Of a DNA stretch of 64,000 nt, positions 1 to 8,917 are shown in pieces. Within the stretch, counting starts at the first letter, position 1. Each line of letters starts with the position of its first letter. Below the pieces are notes generated by a model. It had not been told where the DNA came from and ran no database searches. It was given only the letters and a program-made list of their open reading frames with translations. This DNA is from Chromobacterium alticapitis (lineage in GTDB: Bacteria > Pseudomonadota > Gammaproteobacteria > Burkholderiales > Chromobacteriaceae). The stretch spans positions 1 to 64,000 of the forward strand of contig NZ_PQWB01000045.1 of the NCBI RefSeq assembly GCF_002924365.1, in the 5' to 3' direction. A program made the position numbers and the translations under genes.

Positions 1-77
1 TCCGATACGACAAATTGAAGTGCAACTATGAGAGCGTGGTCGCCATGGCGTGCGCATACCTATGGTTGCCTATGTGA
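1..77 (+). CDS. IS5-family transposase, C-terminal fragment (cut by window start)
   Basis: Reading from base 3, 24 codons end in TGA at 75-77 and spell RYDKLKCNYESVVAMACAYL followed by WLPM. An R-Y-[DE]-K ... N-Y ... WL ending is typical of the C-terminus of IS5-group DDE transposases (DDE_Tnp_1), just after the catalytic E. Only the tail is in the window, so whether the element is intact cannot be seen. It sits downstream of leuB, transcribed toward it. Identification rests on the short C-terminal pattern and on the adjacent IS-end-like sequence. Confidence 0.6.
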   Translation, partial: RYDKLKCNYESVVAMACAYLWLPM

Positions 78-95
78 AACGTCAACAGCCCCTAG
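78..95 (+). mobile_element. Probable right end of the IS5-type element
   Basis: Immediately after the transposase stop the sequence AACGTCAACAGCCCC runs to base 92 and is followed by TAG. Read inward the end is GGGGCTGTTGACGTT, a plausible IS5-group terminal repeat, and TAG would fit the short TNA target duplication of this group. The left end is outside the window, so the inverted repeat and the duplication are not confirmed. Confidence 0.4.
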
Positions 96-162
96 TGCCA
101 TAGCGATCATCAAACGCCCATCTCGACTGCGCCAAGAGCCAGAAAGAGGTTTGAGCGCCTCG

Positions 163-208
163 CTCAAAAATACGGAAGCGGCGCGTCCCCCAGGACTCAC
201 GCCGCTTC
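163..208 (-). terminator. Intrinsic terminator of leuB
   Basis: On the minus strand GAAGCGGCG pairs with CGCCGCTTC (175-183 with 200-208, perfect 9 bp, 16-nt loop) and is followed shortly by a TTTTT run (166-170). It lies 36 bases past the leuB stop. The rest of the stretch between the IS end and leuB shows no gene. Confidence 0.75.
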
Positions 209-243
209 ATTACTTCCCACAGGCTTACACCGGCGATATTGCC

Positions 244-1308
244 CTACATCGCCGCCACCACCGCGTCGCCCATGCCGGAGCAGCTGACCTTTTCGCAGCC
301 GGCTTCGAAGATGTCGCCGGTACGGTAGCCCTGCGCCAGCACCTTTTTCACGGCGTTTTCCACGCGTTGCGCGGCGGCTTCTTGGCCGAAGCTGTAACGC
401 AGCATCATGGCGGCGGACAGGATGGTGGCCAGCGGGTTGGCCAGGTTCTGGCCGGCGATGTCCGGCGCGGAACCGTGGCTGGGCTCGTACAGGCCTTTGT
501 TGTTCTGGTCCAGCGAGGCCGACGGCAGCATGCCGATGGAGCCGGTCAGCATGGAGGCTTCGTCGGACAGGATGTCGCCGAAGATGTTGCCGGTCACCAT
601 CACGTCGAACTGCTTGGGATTGCGCACCAGCTGCATCGCGGCGTTGTCCACGTACATGTGGCTGAGCTCCACCTGCGGATACTCGCGCGCCACGTCCATC
701 ATGATCTCTTTCCAGAACTCAGTGGTTTCCAACACATTGGCCTTGTCCACCGAACAGAGCTTTTTATTGCGCTTCATGGCGATGCCGAAGGCGACGTGGG
801 CGATGCGGCGCACTTCGCTTTCGCTGTAGCGCATGGTGTTGTAGGCCTCGCGCTCGCCCAGCTCATTGACAGCGATGCCGCGCGGCTGGCCGAAGTAGAT
901 GTCGCCGGTCAGCTCGCGCACGATCATGATATCCAGCCCGGCCACCACTTCCGGCTTCAGCGTGGACGCGTTGGCCAGTTCCGGATACAGGATGGCCGGC
1001 CGCAGATTGGCGAACAGCCCCAGGTCCTTGCGGATGGCCAAGAGGCCGCGCTCCGGCCGCAGCGGACGCTCCAGCTTGTCGTATTGCGGGCCGCCCACCG
1101 CGCCCAGCAGCACCGCGTCGGCCTCGCGGCACAATTTCTGCGTGGCTTCCGGATACGGAGCGCCGTACTGGTCGTAGGCTGCGCCGCCCAGCGGCGCATG
1201 CTCGGTTTCCATCTTCAAACCGTCTCGGCGCAATACGTCCAGCACGCGCTCGGCCTGGACGATGATTTCCGGACCGATGCCGTCACCCGGCAGAATGGCG
1301 ATCTTCAT
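244..1308 (-). CDS. leuB: 3-isopropylmalate dehydrogenase
   Basis: Oxidatively decarboxylates 3-isopropylmalate to 2-ketoisocaproate with NAD+ in cytoplasmic leucine synthesis. It has 354 residues, the usual length. Family motifs are clear: [13 protein letters not shown] at the N-terminus, [11 protein letters not shown], the substrate-loop [14 protein letters not shown], the metal-binding [17 protein letters not shown], and the NAD-binding [21 protein letters not shown] segment near the C-terminus. It is the last gene of a minus-strand leu cluster and ends before a strong terminator. A small membrane-protein gene ends 10 bp upstream, so the two are probably co-transcribed. Confidence 0.97.
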   Translation of the reverse strand: MKIAILPGDGIGPEIIVQAERVLDVLRRDGLKMETEHAPLGGAAYDQYGAPYPEATQKLCREADAVLLGAVGGPQYDKLERPLRPERGLLAIRKDLGLFANLRPAILYPELANASTLKPEVVAGLDIMIVRELTGDIYFGQPRGIAVNELGEREAYNTMRYSESEVRRIAHVAFGIAMKRNKKLCSVDKANVLETTEFWKEIMMDVAREYPQVELSHMYVDNAAMQLVRNPKQFDVMVTGNIFGDILSDEASMLTGSIGMLPSASLDQNNKGLYEPSHGSAPDIAGQNLANPLATILSAAMMLRYSFGQEAAAQRVENAVKKVLAQGYRTGDIFEAGCEKVSCSGMGDAVVAAM

Positions 1309-1318
1309 GATTTCTTCC

Positions 1319-1618
1319 TTATTTCCGTTTGTCTTCTTCGCGCCGGGTCAAATGTTCCACCAGCGCCTTTTCACAACATTTGAACACGATATAGGCCGCC
1401 ATCGCGGCATAGCCGGACAACAGCAACTCGCCCAGCTGGCGCAGCGCGCCGTCCATGGCCGCCTGCCAGCCCGCATCCAGCCATAATTTCAAGTTCAGTT
1501 GCAGCAGCAGAGCCAGGTTGACGGTGCCAGCGCCGAACAGCAAAAAACTCAGACCCAGCAGCAAGAAAGCCGCCAGCGGGTGACGATGCAGCCAGGCCAT
1601 CCAGCCGCGCCTGTTCAT
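1319..1618 (-). CDS. Small hydrophobic membrane protein, function unknown
   Basis: The protein has 99 residues, with a hydrophobic stretch at about 15-40 ([20 protein letters not shown]) and a second, weaker one at about 65-82 ([18 protein letters not shown]), then a charged tail (RREEDKRK). Two membrane passes are likely. A GAGGC ribosome site precedes the ATG. It sits between the PNPOx-like gene (its stop is 19 bp away) and leuB (10 bp), on the same strand. I recognise no family, and proximity to leuB need not mean a role in leucine synthesis. Confidence 0.7.
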   Translation of the reverse strand: MNRRGWMAWLHRHPLAAFLLLGLSFLLFGAGTVNLALLLQLNLKLWLDAGWQAAMDGALRQLGELLLSGYAAMAAYIVFKCCEKALVEHLTRREEDKRK

Positions 1619-1637
1619 GGCAAGCCTGCCTCTGCGT

Positions 1638-2219
1638 TCATTCCTGATCCGCCTCGTCCAACTGGACTAGCCCGCTTTTTTCGACGATGCCGGTTGGCCG
1701 GCCGTCCAGGCTCACGCCGTTGCGGTTTCGCCAATACTCGCGTATGCCCGGCTCGCCCTTGGCTCGAGCCCAGTCGTTCAACTGTTCCCGCTCGCCCTGG
1801 TATTGATAGTAAGGCACCGACATGCCGCAGGAAGCCTGCACTAGCTCCACGTCCAGCACGAAGACCTGGCGCGCGCCCGGCAAGGGATCGAACAGGCCAT
1901 AGCAGCCATTCCAATCCTCATCGCCGCGGTGCACCGCCCTCGCCTGGCCATACAGGCGCAGGATCAGCGGCTTGCCTTCAAACGCGCAGAACATCAAGGT
2001 CATGCGCGGGCTGCGCTCGACATGGCTGGCCGTCTCATTGCCGCTGCCAGTCACGTTCAGCCAAACCACCCGGCTCGGCCCCAGCACCCTCAACGAGTCC
2101 ATGCCCTTGGGCGACAAATTGACATGGCCATCCGCCATGGCGGTGGCGACGAAGAACAGCCTTTGTCCGGCGATGAACTCGCGGTGCGAGTCCTGCAACT
2201 CCTGATAACGCTGCCCCAT
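1638..2219 (-). CDS. Pyridoxamine 5'-phosphate oxidase-family flavin-binding protein
   Basis: A 193-residue cytoplasmic protein. The N-terminal half has the split-barrel FMN-binding pattern of the PNPOx-like superfamily: FFVATAMADGHVNLSPKGMDS, then RVVWLNVTGSGNETASHV and RMTLMFCAFEGKPLILRLYG. The C-terminal third (CGMSVPYYQYQGEREQLNDW) is characteristic of a conserved subfamily of unknown substrate rather than of PdxH itself. The family reduces or binds flavin or F420-type cofactors, and no specific reaction can be assigned here. It is on the minus strand with the leu genes, probably a passenger of the same cluster. Confidence 0.85.
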   Translation of the reverse strand: MGQRYQELQDSHREFIAGQRLFFVATAMADGHVNLSPKGMDSLRVLGPSRVVWLNVTGSGNETASHVERSPRMTLMFCAFEGKPLILRLYGQARAVHRGDEDWNGCYGLFDPLPGARQVFVLDVELVQASCGMSVPYYQYQGEREQLNDWARAKGEPGIREYWRNRNGVSLDGRPTGIVEKSGLVQLDEADQE

Positions 2220-2269
2220 GCCGCGCCTCGCTCAACAATGTTTGTGGATTCCAGGATGCCTGGTTTGCC

Positions 2270-2665
2270 TCAGGAAAAATGCTCCGCTTCTTCCGGCACC
2301 ACCACCCAGCCATGCTTCCTCTCCTCATAAACCGAAACGCTCGGCGCCGGGAAGCCTGGATCGGCAAATGCGCCCACCGGTATCGCCACAAACTCATCCA
2401 GTCCTTCCGGCTCGTAATACACGGTGGCGCCGCAAGCCGGGCAGAAGTGGAATGTGACGCGCGAGCCTTCATCGCCCACGCGGACGTAGGCGGTGGAATC
2501 ACCGGCGATGGCCACGTCCTGGCGGTAGAAGCGTGCCTGCTGGCCAAAGACGCTGCCGGTGCGGCGCTGGCAGGCCAGGCAGTGGCAGATGGAGACGCGC
2601 ACCGGGTCGCCGGTTACTTGAGCGGTAAGCTGGCCGCAGCTGCATGCGGCAAGGCGGTGGGGCAT
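2270..2665 (-). CDS. GFA-family (CENP-V/GFA domain) zinc protein
   Basis: The start is placed at 2665, where a GGAAGAG ribosome site precedes MPHRLAACSCGQL; an in-frame ATG at 2689 lacks one. The 131-residue protein carries the family's zinc ligands: C-S-C near residue 8, CHCLACQRRTG around 27-37, and FCPACG around 75-80. The family was named for glutathione-dependent formaldehyde-activating enzyme, but most members have no proven activity. It lies between leuD and the PNPOx-like gene on the same strand. Confidence 0.88.
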   Translation of the reverse strand: MPHRLAACSCGQLTAQVTGDPVRVSICHCLACQRRTGSVFGQQARFYRQDVAIAGDSTAYVRVGDEGSRVTFHFCPACGATVYYEPEGLDEFVAIPVGAFADPGFPAPSVSVYEERKHGWVVVPEEAEHFS

Positions 2666-2757
2666 GGAGTGGCTCTTCCAATGGTTCATGCAAGGAGGAA
2701 CGGGCACCTTCGCAGGACGCACCCACCGCGTGAGTGCGGCCCAGTATTGTTATCGAC

Positions 2758-3396
2758 TCAAGCAAACAGCCAGGGCTGCTCGGCGCGTCGCTTGGCTTCG
2801 AAAGCCTTGATTTCGTCCGCATGCTGCAAAGTCAGGCCGATTTCATCCAGGCCGCCCAAGAGACAATGCTTGCGGTGCTCGGTGATGTCGAATAGAAAGG
2901 CCTGGCCGGACGGGGTGAACACCGTCTGCGCCGCCAGGTCCACTTTCAAGCTGTAGCCCGGAGCCGCCTCGCATTCCTGGAACAGCTGGTCGACGATGTC
3001 CGCCGCCAGCACGATGGGCAGCAGGCCGTTCTTGTAGCAATTATTGAAGAAAATGTCGGCAAAGCTGGGGGCGATCACCGCGCGGAAGCCTTGATCGTCC
3101 AGCGCCCACGGCGCGTGCTCGCGGCTGGAGCCGCAGCCGAAGTTCTCGCGCGCCAACAACACCTGCGCGCCGTGGTAGCGCGGCTGGTTCAGCACGAAGT
3201 CCGGATTCAACGGCCGCTGGCTGTTGTCCATGCCCGGCTCGCCGTGATCCAGGTAACGCCATTCGTCGAACAGATTGGGGCCGAAGCCGGACCGATTGAT
3301 CGACTTCAAAAACTGCTTCGGGATGATGGCGTCGGTATCGACATTGGCGCGGTCCAGCGGACAGACCAGGCCCTGCAAGGTGGTGAATGCTTTCAT
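2758..3396 (-). CDS. leuD: 3-isopropylmalate dehydratase small subunit
   Basis: With LeuC it isomerises 2- to 3-isopropylmalate. The 212 residues match the family length. Recognisable segments are [14 protein letters not shown] near the N-terminus, [20 protein letters not shown] (swivel-domain substrate loop) around 83-102 and [17 protein letters not shown]. It follows leuC on the minus strand with a small lipoprotein gene in between, and a GGAGCG-like ribosome site precedes the start. A GFA-family gene follows downstream. Confidence 0.97.
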   Translation of the reverse strand: MKAFTTLQGLVCPLDRANVDTDAIIPKQFLKSINRSGFGPNLFDEWRYLDHGEPGMDNSQRPLNPDFVLNQPRYHGAQVLLARENFGCGSSREHAPWALDDQGFRAVIAPSFADIFFNNCYKNGLLPIVLAADIVDQLFQECEAAPGYSLKVDLAAQTVFTPSGQAFLFDITEHRKHCLLGGLDEIGLTLQHADEIKAFEAKRRAEQPWLFA

Positions 3397-3426
3397 ATTG
3401 CGCTCCCTGTTCAGGATGGCGCGGGG

Positions 3427-3612
3427 TTACTCGGCGGTGCGCTTGATCGCTTCTCCGCCTTTTTCCACCGCGTTGCCGATCGCCTGTCCAGCCTTCTGCA
3501 AACCGTGGCCCACCGCCTGCCCGCCTTCCTTGGCGTCGGTCTTGATGCCTTGCACGGTGTTGCAGCCGCCCAGCAGCAGGGCCAGGCTCAGACAAACCAT
3601 CTCTTTTTTCAT
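3427..3612 (-). CDS. Entericidin-like small lipoprotein
   Basis: A 61-residue protein with a positively charged start (MKKEM), a short hydrophobic segment and an LLGGC lipobox, giving a lipid-modified Cys at about residue 17. The mature part is a Gly/Ala/Lys amphipathic repeat (KTDAKEGGQAVGHGLQKAGQ, then AIGNAVEKGGEAIKR), the pattern of the entericidin A/B family. Entericidins are small envelope lipoproteins linked to stress and cell-lysis control in enterobacteria; the role here is inferred. The gene is inserted between leuC and leuD on the same strand. Confidence 0.85.
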   Translation of the reverse strand: MKKEMVCLSLALLLGGCNTVQGIKTDAKEGGQAVGHGLQKAGQAIGNAVEKGGEAIKRTAE

Positions 3613-3727
3613 GTGATGCGCTCCATTAGGGGGCAGTCGGGCCGCCGGTCTGACAAAAGGGACATTCTAAGCAATCCCATGCATTTTCGTCAGACCTTCT
3701 CCGTCCGGATTGGCTCCCCGCCGGCGC

Positions 3728-5143
3728 TCAGTTGGCGGCCAGGCCGCGCACGTCGACGAAATGGCCGGCCACCGCCGCCGCCGCCGCCATCGCCGGACTC
3801 ACCAGATGGGTGCGTCCGCCCTGGCCCTGGCGGCCTTCGAAGTTGCGGTTCGACGTAGAGGCGCAGCGCTCGCCCGGCAACAGACGGTCGGCGTTCATCG
3901 CCAGGCACATCGAGCAGCCCGGCTCGCGCCATTCGAAACCGGCGGCGACGAAGATTTTGTCCAGCCCTTCGGCCTCGGCCTGGGCCTTGACCAGGCCGGA
4001 GCCCGGCACCACCAGCACCTGCTTGACGCTGGCGGCCTTGCTGCGGCCCTTGGCCACGGCGGCGGCTTCGCGCAGGTCTTCGATGCGGCTGTTGGTACAG
4101 GAGCCGATGAACACCACATCCACCGGAATCTGGGCTATCGGCGTATCCGCCTCCAGGCCCATATAAGCCAAGGCGCGCTCGATGCCGGCTTTTTTCACCG
4201 GGTCGCTCTCGCGGGCCGGATTCGGCACATTGCCGCCCACCGCCGTCACCATTTCCGGCGAAGTGCCCCAGGTGACCTGCGGTTGGATGTCGGCGGCCTG
4301 CAGGACGATCACTTCGTCGAAATGCGCGCCATCGTCGGAATGCAGGGTGCGCCAATAGGCCGCAGCCGCCTCCCATTGCTCGGCCTTGGGCGCATACGGG
4401 CGTCCCTTCACGTACTCGATGGTTTTGTCGTCCACCGCCACCAGGCCGGAGCGCGCGCCGCCTTCGATCGCCATATTGCACAGCGTCATGCGGCCCTCCA
4501 TGCTCAGGCCGCGGATAGCCTCGCCGCCAAACTCTATCGCGTAGCCAGTGCCGCCAGCAGTGCCGATCTTGCCGATAATGGCCAACGCCACATCCTTGGC
4601 GGTGACGCCCGCTCCCAGTTGGCCGTCGACGCGCACCAGCATGTTCTTGGACTTCTTGGCTACCAGGCACTGCGTGGCCATCACGTGCTCCACCTCGGAG
4701 GTGCCGATGCCATGGGCCAGCGCGCCAAAGGCGCCGTGGGTGGAGGTGTGGCTGTCGCCGCATACCACAGTCATGCCCGGCAGCGTGGCGCCCTGCTCCG
4801 GACCCATCACGTGGACGATGCCCTGGCCCTTGTCCTTGAACGGGAAGTAAGCCAGCGCGCCAAAGGCCTTGATATTGGCGTCCAGCGTTTCCACCTGCTG
4901 CCGCGAGATCGGGTCCTGGATGCCTTGGTCCCAGTGGTCGGTCGGGGTGTTGTGGTCGGCCGTGGATACTACTGAATCCACGCGCCACAGCTTGCGGCCG
5001 GCCAGTTTCAGGCCTTCGAAGGCCTGCGGGCTGGTCACTTCGTGCACCAGATGGCGGTCGATGTACAGCAGCGCGGTGCCGTCGGCTTCCTGGCGCACCA
5101 CATGGCTGCTCCACAGTTTGTCGTACAAGGTTTTCGCGGTCAT
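3728..5143 (-). CDS. leuC: 3-isopropylmalate dehydratase large subunit
   Basis: Aconitase-family Fe-S enzyme of leucine synthesis, 471 residues from the chosen start. The start at 5143 ([11 protein letters not shown]) has a GAGGAA ribosome site; reading frame continues 10 codons upstream without one. Fe-S cluster ligands appear as [10 protein letters not shown] and GCSMCLAMN, with the substrate-loop [25 protein letters not shown] earlier in the chain. It is the first gene of the minus-strand leu cluster and divergent from the XRE regulator at 5246. Confidence 0.97.
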   Translation of the reverse strand: MTAKTLYDKLWSSHVVRQEADGTALLYIDRHLVHEVTSPQAFEGLKLAGRKLWRVDSVVSTADHNTPTDHWDQGIQDPISRQQVETLDANIKAFGALAYFPFKDKGQGIVHVMGPEQGATLPGMTVVCGDSHTSTHGAFGALAHGIGTSEVEHVMATQCLVAKKSKNMLVRVDGQLGAGVTAKDVALAIIGKIGTAGGTGYAIEFGGEAIRGLSMEGRMTLCNMAIEGGARSGLVAVDDKTIEYVKGRPYAPKAEQWEAAAAYWRTLHSDDGAHFDEVIVLQAADIQPQVTWGTSPEMVTAVGGNVPNPARESDPVKKAGIERALAYMGLEADTPIAQIPVDVVFIGSCTNSRIEDLREAAAVAKGRSKAASVKQVLVVPGSGLVKAQAEAEGLDKIFVAAGFEWREPGCSMCLAMNADRLLPGERCASTSNRNFEGRQGQGGRTHLVSPAMAAAAAVAGHFVDVRGLAAN

Positions 5144-5211
5144 ATTGCGGTTCCTCGGGTCGTCGTTGCACATATCTTTGACCAGCTTTGATCCTGTTAC
5201 AAGATAAGACG

Positions 5212-5225
5212 TTATACTGGTATAA
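5212..5225. promoter_or_regulatory. Dyad TTATAC-TG-GTATAA in the leuC/XRE intergenic region
   Basis: A 6-bp perfect inverted repeat with a 2-bp centre overlaps a TATACT -10-like hexamer, 21 bp before the ATG of the plus-strand regulator and 69 bp before leuC. It could be the regulator's own operator or simply the -10 region. No binding data can be read from sequence. Confidence 0.35.
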
Positions 5226-5245
5226 AAACCAATAGGATTAAGAAT

Positions 5246-6016
5246 ATGGAATCGACCGCCGCCAGCCCGCTTGGCGCGTTTCTACGCACCCACCGCGAAC
5301 GGCTGACGCCGCAGCAAGCCAGCCTGCCCGCAGGCGCGCGACGCCGCGCCAAAGGCCTGCGCCGCGAAGAAGTGGCGCAACTGGCCGGCATCAGCCCCAC
5401 CTGGCTTACCTGGCTGGAACAGGGGCGGACCGAGTCGGTATCGGCCCACACCCTAAGCAACCTGGCCGCCGCCTTGCAGCTGTCCGGCGCGGAAACCGAT
5501 TATCTGTTTGATCTGGCGGGCTTGAAGAACCCAAAAGACAAGCGCGCAGAGGACAATCCGCAAGCGCGGGAGATTCTGGCGCAAATGCTGCCGCACATCG
5601 CCATTCCAGCCTATGTGCTGGACCGCCACTGGCGGGCGGCGGCCTGGAACCACGCCGCGGCGGAACTGTTCTGCGACTGGCTGGGCCAGCCTGGCGCCAG
5701 CCAGCTCGATTTCATCTTCCTGACGCCCGAAGCGAGGACTTTCATCGACAACTGGCCGGAGCGGGCGCGGCGCATCGTGGCGGAGTTGCGCGCCGACTTG
5801 GGCCAGCAACTGGACGACGCGGAAACGGCGGAGATGCTGGAGCGGCTGCGCCGCGACAGCGAAGAATTCGACCGGCTGTGGCGCCAGCAGGACGTATTGG
5901 AGCGCGAAGGCGGCGAGCGCGCCTTCCATCACCCCGCGCTCGGCCTGTTGCACAAGCGACAGATCACGCTCAGGCCGGCCAATGCGCCTGAATTCAAGCT
6001 GGTGATGCTGCTATGA
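5246..6016 (+). CDS. XRE-family regulator with MmyB-like ligand domain
   Basis: A 256-residue DNA-binding protein. Residues about 10-75 form the helix-turn-helix ([24 protein letters not shown]), and residues about 100-250 match the MmyB-like PAS-type domain ([26 protein letters not shown] ... FHHPALGLL), which binds fatty-acid-like ligands in a few studied members. It is divergent from leuC. Its stop overlaps the stop of the convergent SnoaL-like gene by 6 bp. Such regulators usually control a neighbouring gene, but which one is unknown. Confidence 0.88.
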   Translation: MESTAASPLGAFLRTHRERLTPQQASLPAGARRRAKGLRREEVAQLAGISPTWLTWLEQGRTESVSAHTLSNLAAALQLSGAETDYLFDLAGLKNPKDKRAEDNPQAREILAQMLPHIAIPAYVLDRHWRAAAWNHAAAELFCDWLGQPGASQLDFIFLTPEARTFIDNWPERARRIVAELRADLGQQLDDAETAEMLERLRRDSEEFDRLWRQQDVLEREGGERAFHHPALGLLHKRQITLRPANAPEFKLVMLL

Positions 6017-6394
6017 CTCGGCCGGCGGCCCCAAGTGCTCCTGCAGCAGCCGCCAGCCTTGCTCGTCCCGGATCAGCGCGCAACTGCCGCGGCCGCTCCC
6101 CTCCGCCTGCTCGCCCTCAACCCATCCGCGCCAATGAAAGTCATAGACGCAGGCGGCGAAGTCCGCCCCCCGGTGCGTCCACTGCAGATTGGCGATCTGG
6201 TAATCCTCGCCGCGTATCCATTCAAAAGTCTGGCGGATAGCTTCGCACACCGCCGCCTTTCCCCTGAAAGTGCCGTCGGAAAACACAAAGCAGGCATCCT
6301 CATGCAGCCAGGGCGCCACCTGCCGCCAGTCATGCGTAGCCAAGGCCTGCTTGTACCCATCCAGCGCCTGCTGCGGCGCATCAGCCGTCATCAT
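6011..6394 (-). CDS. SnoaL/NTF2-like protein
   Basis: A 127-residue cone-fold protein. The pattern ALDGYKQALATHDWRQVAPWLHEDACFVFSDGTFRGKAAV is typical of the NTF2-like superfamily (SnoaL, ketosteroid isomerase-like), and the C-terminal strand GRGSCALIRDEQGWRLLQEHLG completes it. The start at 6394 overlaps the MFS stop (ATGATGA), suggesting translational coupling; 6391 and 6400 are alternative ATGs. The substrate is unknown. Confidence 0.8.
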   Translation of the reverse strand: MMTADAPQQALDGYKQALATHDWRQVAPWLHEDACFVFSDGTFRGKAAVCEAIRQTFEWIRGEDYQIANLQWTHRGADFAACVYDFHWRGWVEGEQAEGSGRGSCALIRDEQGWRLLQEHLGPPAES

Positions 6395-7539
6395 TGGCAT
6401 TCCAGCCGCGCGGGCCTCAGCCAGCGCAGGCAAACCAACACGCCGATCAAGGCCGCGCCGGCGGACATGGCGAAGGTTGGCAACACGCCGCCGTGCGGCC
6501 ACACCAGCCCGCCCACCAAGCCGCCGCCGCTGCCGCCCAGCCCAAATGAAGCGATGATGTACAGCCCCTGCGCCCGGCCATGGTGCTGCTCGTCGAACAT
6601 GCGATTGATCAAACCCACGGCCGAAGCATGATGCAGGGCGTAAGTCAGCGCATGCAACGCTTGCGCCGCCGCGGCCAGCGCCGGCACGGCCAGGCTGCCG
6701 GCGATGAGGCCGAAACGCAGCACCGCGGCCAGCAGCGAGACCAGCATCAGCGTTTCCAGGCCGAAGCGGCGCATGATGCGCGGCATCAGCATGAACACGC
6801 CCACCTCAAACACCACGCCCAAGGCCCACAGCACGCCAACGGCAGCTTTGTCATAGCCAAACTGCTTCAAGCCCAGCGAGTAAAAAGTGTAATACGGACC
6901 ATGGGCAAAGGCCTGCAGAAAGCAACAGGCGAACAACGCGATCACCGCCGGCTTTTTCAGCGTGTCCCAGATCGGCCCCGCCGGCTTGCCGCGGCTGACC
7001 AGCTTCACCTCCGGCACCTTGAACGCCGTCAGCGCCACCCCGATCAGCAAGACGGAAACAATCCACGGCGTCGCCGCGATGCCCAGCCAGTCCAGCAAAT
7101 AGCCGCCAGTCAGCGCCAGCCAGACGAAACCGATAGACCCCCAAACCCGCACCCGGCTGTAGCGGCCTGGATGCGAACGCGTGAGATAGGCGGTGCTGGC
7201 CTCCACCAGTGGCAGCGCCGCCGCCCAAAAGAAGTGCGACACCGCCATGCTGACAAAGATCCACCAAAAACCATTGTGCAAGCCCACCAGGCAGAAGCTG
7301 GCGGCGGACAATGCGGAGGTGGTGACGATGATATTGCGGCGGCGGCCGCTCTTGTCGGCCAGCCAGCCCCAGAAACCCGGCGCGATGATCCGGGCAAAGG
7401 TGGACAGCGCCATCAGGATGGAAATCTGCCAGGCGCTGAATGACAAGGACTCCAGATACAGACCCCAGAAGGGACTGAACATGCCCTGGAAGGTGAAATA
7501 GGTGAAGTAGAACCCGGCGAACGGCAACAGCGACTGCAT
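6391..7539 (-). CDS. MFS transporter, HcaT/PPP-like subfamily
   Basis: A 382-residue inner-membrane protein with about 12 hydrophobic segments. The start FYFTYFTFQGMFSPFWGLYLESLSF resembles the MFS_1_like group that includes HcaT (3-phenylpropionate carrier) and LacY-type permeases, and WGWLADKSGRRRNII is the MFS loop 2-3 motif. The substrate cannot be assigned. It is translationally coupled to the SnoaL-like gene downstream. Confidence 0.85.
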   Translation of the reverse strand: MQSLLPFAGFYFTYFTFQGMFSPFWGLYLESLSFSAWQISILMALSTFARIIAPGFWGWLADKSGRRRNIIVTTSALSAASFCLVGLHNGFWWIFVSMAVSHFFWAAALPLVEASTAYLTRSHPGRYSRVRVWGSIGFVWLALTGGYLLDWLGIAATPWIVSVLLIGVALTAFKVPEVKLVSRGKPAGPIWDTLKKPAVIALFACCFLQAFAHGPYYTFYSLGLKQFGYDKAAVGVLWALGVVFEVGVFMLMPRIMRRFGLETLMLVSLLAAVLRFGLIAGSLAVPALAAAAQALHALTYALHHASAVGLINRMFDEQHHGRAQGLYIIASFGLGGSGGGLVGGLVWPHGGVLPTFAMSAGAALIGVLVCLRWLRPARLECQ

Positions 7540-7561
7540 GGATTGTCTTTCTATTGACTCA

Positions 7562-7580
7562 GCCCGGCGCCAAGCCGGGC
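7562..7580 (-). terminator. Hairpin after hslR
   Basis: GCCCGGC pairs with GCCGGGC (62-68 with 74-80 of the 7500s) around a 5-nt loop, 17 bp past the hslR stop. There is no T-run, so it may only protect the 3' end. Confidence 0.3.
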
Positions 7581-7596
7581 CGGCGCCGCATCGCGG

Positions 7597-7997
<401 letters not shown>

Positions 7998-7998
<1 letters not shown>

Positions 7999-8648
7999 CA
8001 CGCCACCCTCCAACTGGCCGACATCAGGCCATGCAATTCCAATTCCAGCTCGTCGCCGGATTCCATGCGCGCCACGCCCTCCGGCGTGCCGGTGAAAATC
8101 AGATCGCCGTCGGACAAGCCGTAAACGCGGGATAAATAACTGATCTGCTCGGCTAACGAAAACAGCATCAGGCCGGCATCGCCATGCTGCCGCAGCTGGC
8201 CGTTGACCCGCAGATCGAAGGTCAGCCGCTGCGGATCGGCCACGCTGGCAGCCGGCGCCAGCGTGGACACGCAGGCCGCGCCGCGAAAACCCTTGGCCTT
8301 GGTCCACGGATGGCCCTTGCGCTTGGCCTCGCTCTGAATGTCCCTCGCGGTCAAATCCAGGCCTATGCCGTAACCGGCAACGTGGCTCAGCGCGCGTTCC
8401 GGCGCGATATCGCTGCCGCCCTTGCCTATCAGCGCCACCAGCTCGCATTCATGATGGACATCGCTGGAATATTCCGGCAGGCGAATAGAAGAGAATTCAT
8501 CCAGCAGCGCTGAGGTCGGTTTCAGAAATACCAAGGGTTCATTTTCCACCGGATTGCGCAATTCCGCCGCGTGCGCCGCGTAATTGCGGCCGATGCAGAA
8601 AATATTTCCTACGCGGATAGGCTGTAAACCAAGTTTTACACTTGCCAT
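7998..8648 (-). CDS. Fumarylacetoacetate hydrolase-family protein
   Basis: A 216-residue cytoplasmic enzyme of the FAH superfamily. The core motifs are present: GRNYAAHAAELRN, EPLVFLKPTSAL, HHECELVALIGKGG (metal-binding E residues), GYGIGLDLTARDIQ and LSDGDLIFTGTPEGVA. Short members act as acylpyruvases, fumarylpyruvate hydrolases or oxaloacetate decarboxylases; which applies here is not visible. A GAGGAATTGCA ribosome site precedes the ATG. It is divergent from phaC and overlaps hslR. Confidence 0.9.
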
Positions 8649-8917
8649 TGCAATTCCTCATGACTTATCCGGTCAATTATCCCACAGCGAGATGCAAAAA
8701 CCATACTTTGGCTCATCAGGGTTTTCCACACGCTTGTGCATTGCAACAACAGAAGCCGTCCATTTCGCGCCAGCCATCGCCTTTCGCGGCCGGACAGCGT
8801 GAAAATGTCATGCGATCCTGTTACAGTTCGCAGGTACATCTGCTTGACTCAGCATTCCAGACAGACAGATTCAGACAGGCTTCGATCACGATTTAAGTAC
8901 GTATCAGGAGATTCATC
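8649..8917 (+). promoter_or_regulatory. phaC upstream region
   Basis: A 269-bp intergenic region between the divergent FAH-family gene and phaC. Close to phaC it has the direct repeat CAGACAGACAGATTCAGACAG (about 8860-8880), and TTGACT at about 8843 as a possible -35 without a convincing -10. CAGGAG lies about 8 bases before the TTG start. Nothing else was recognised. Confidence 0.35.
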
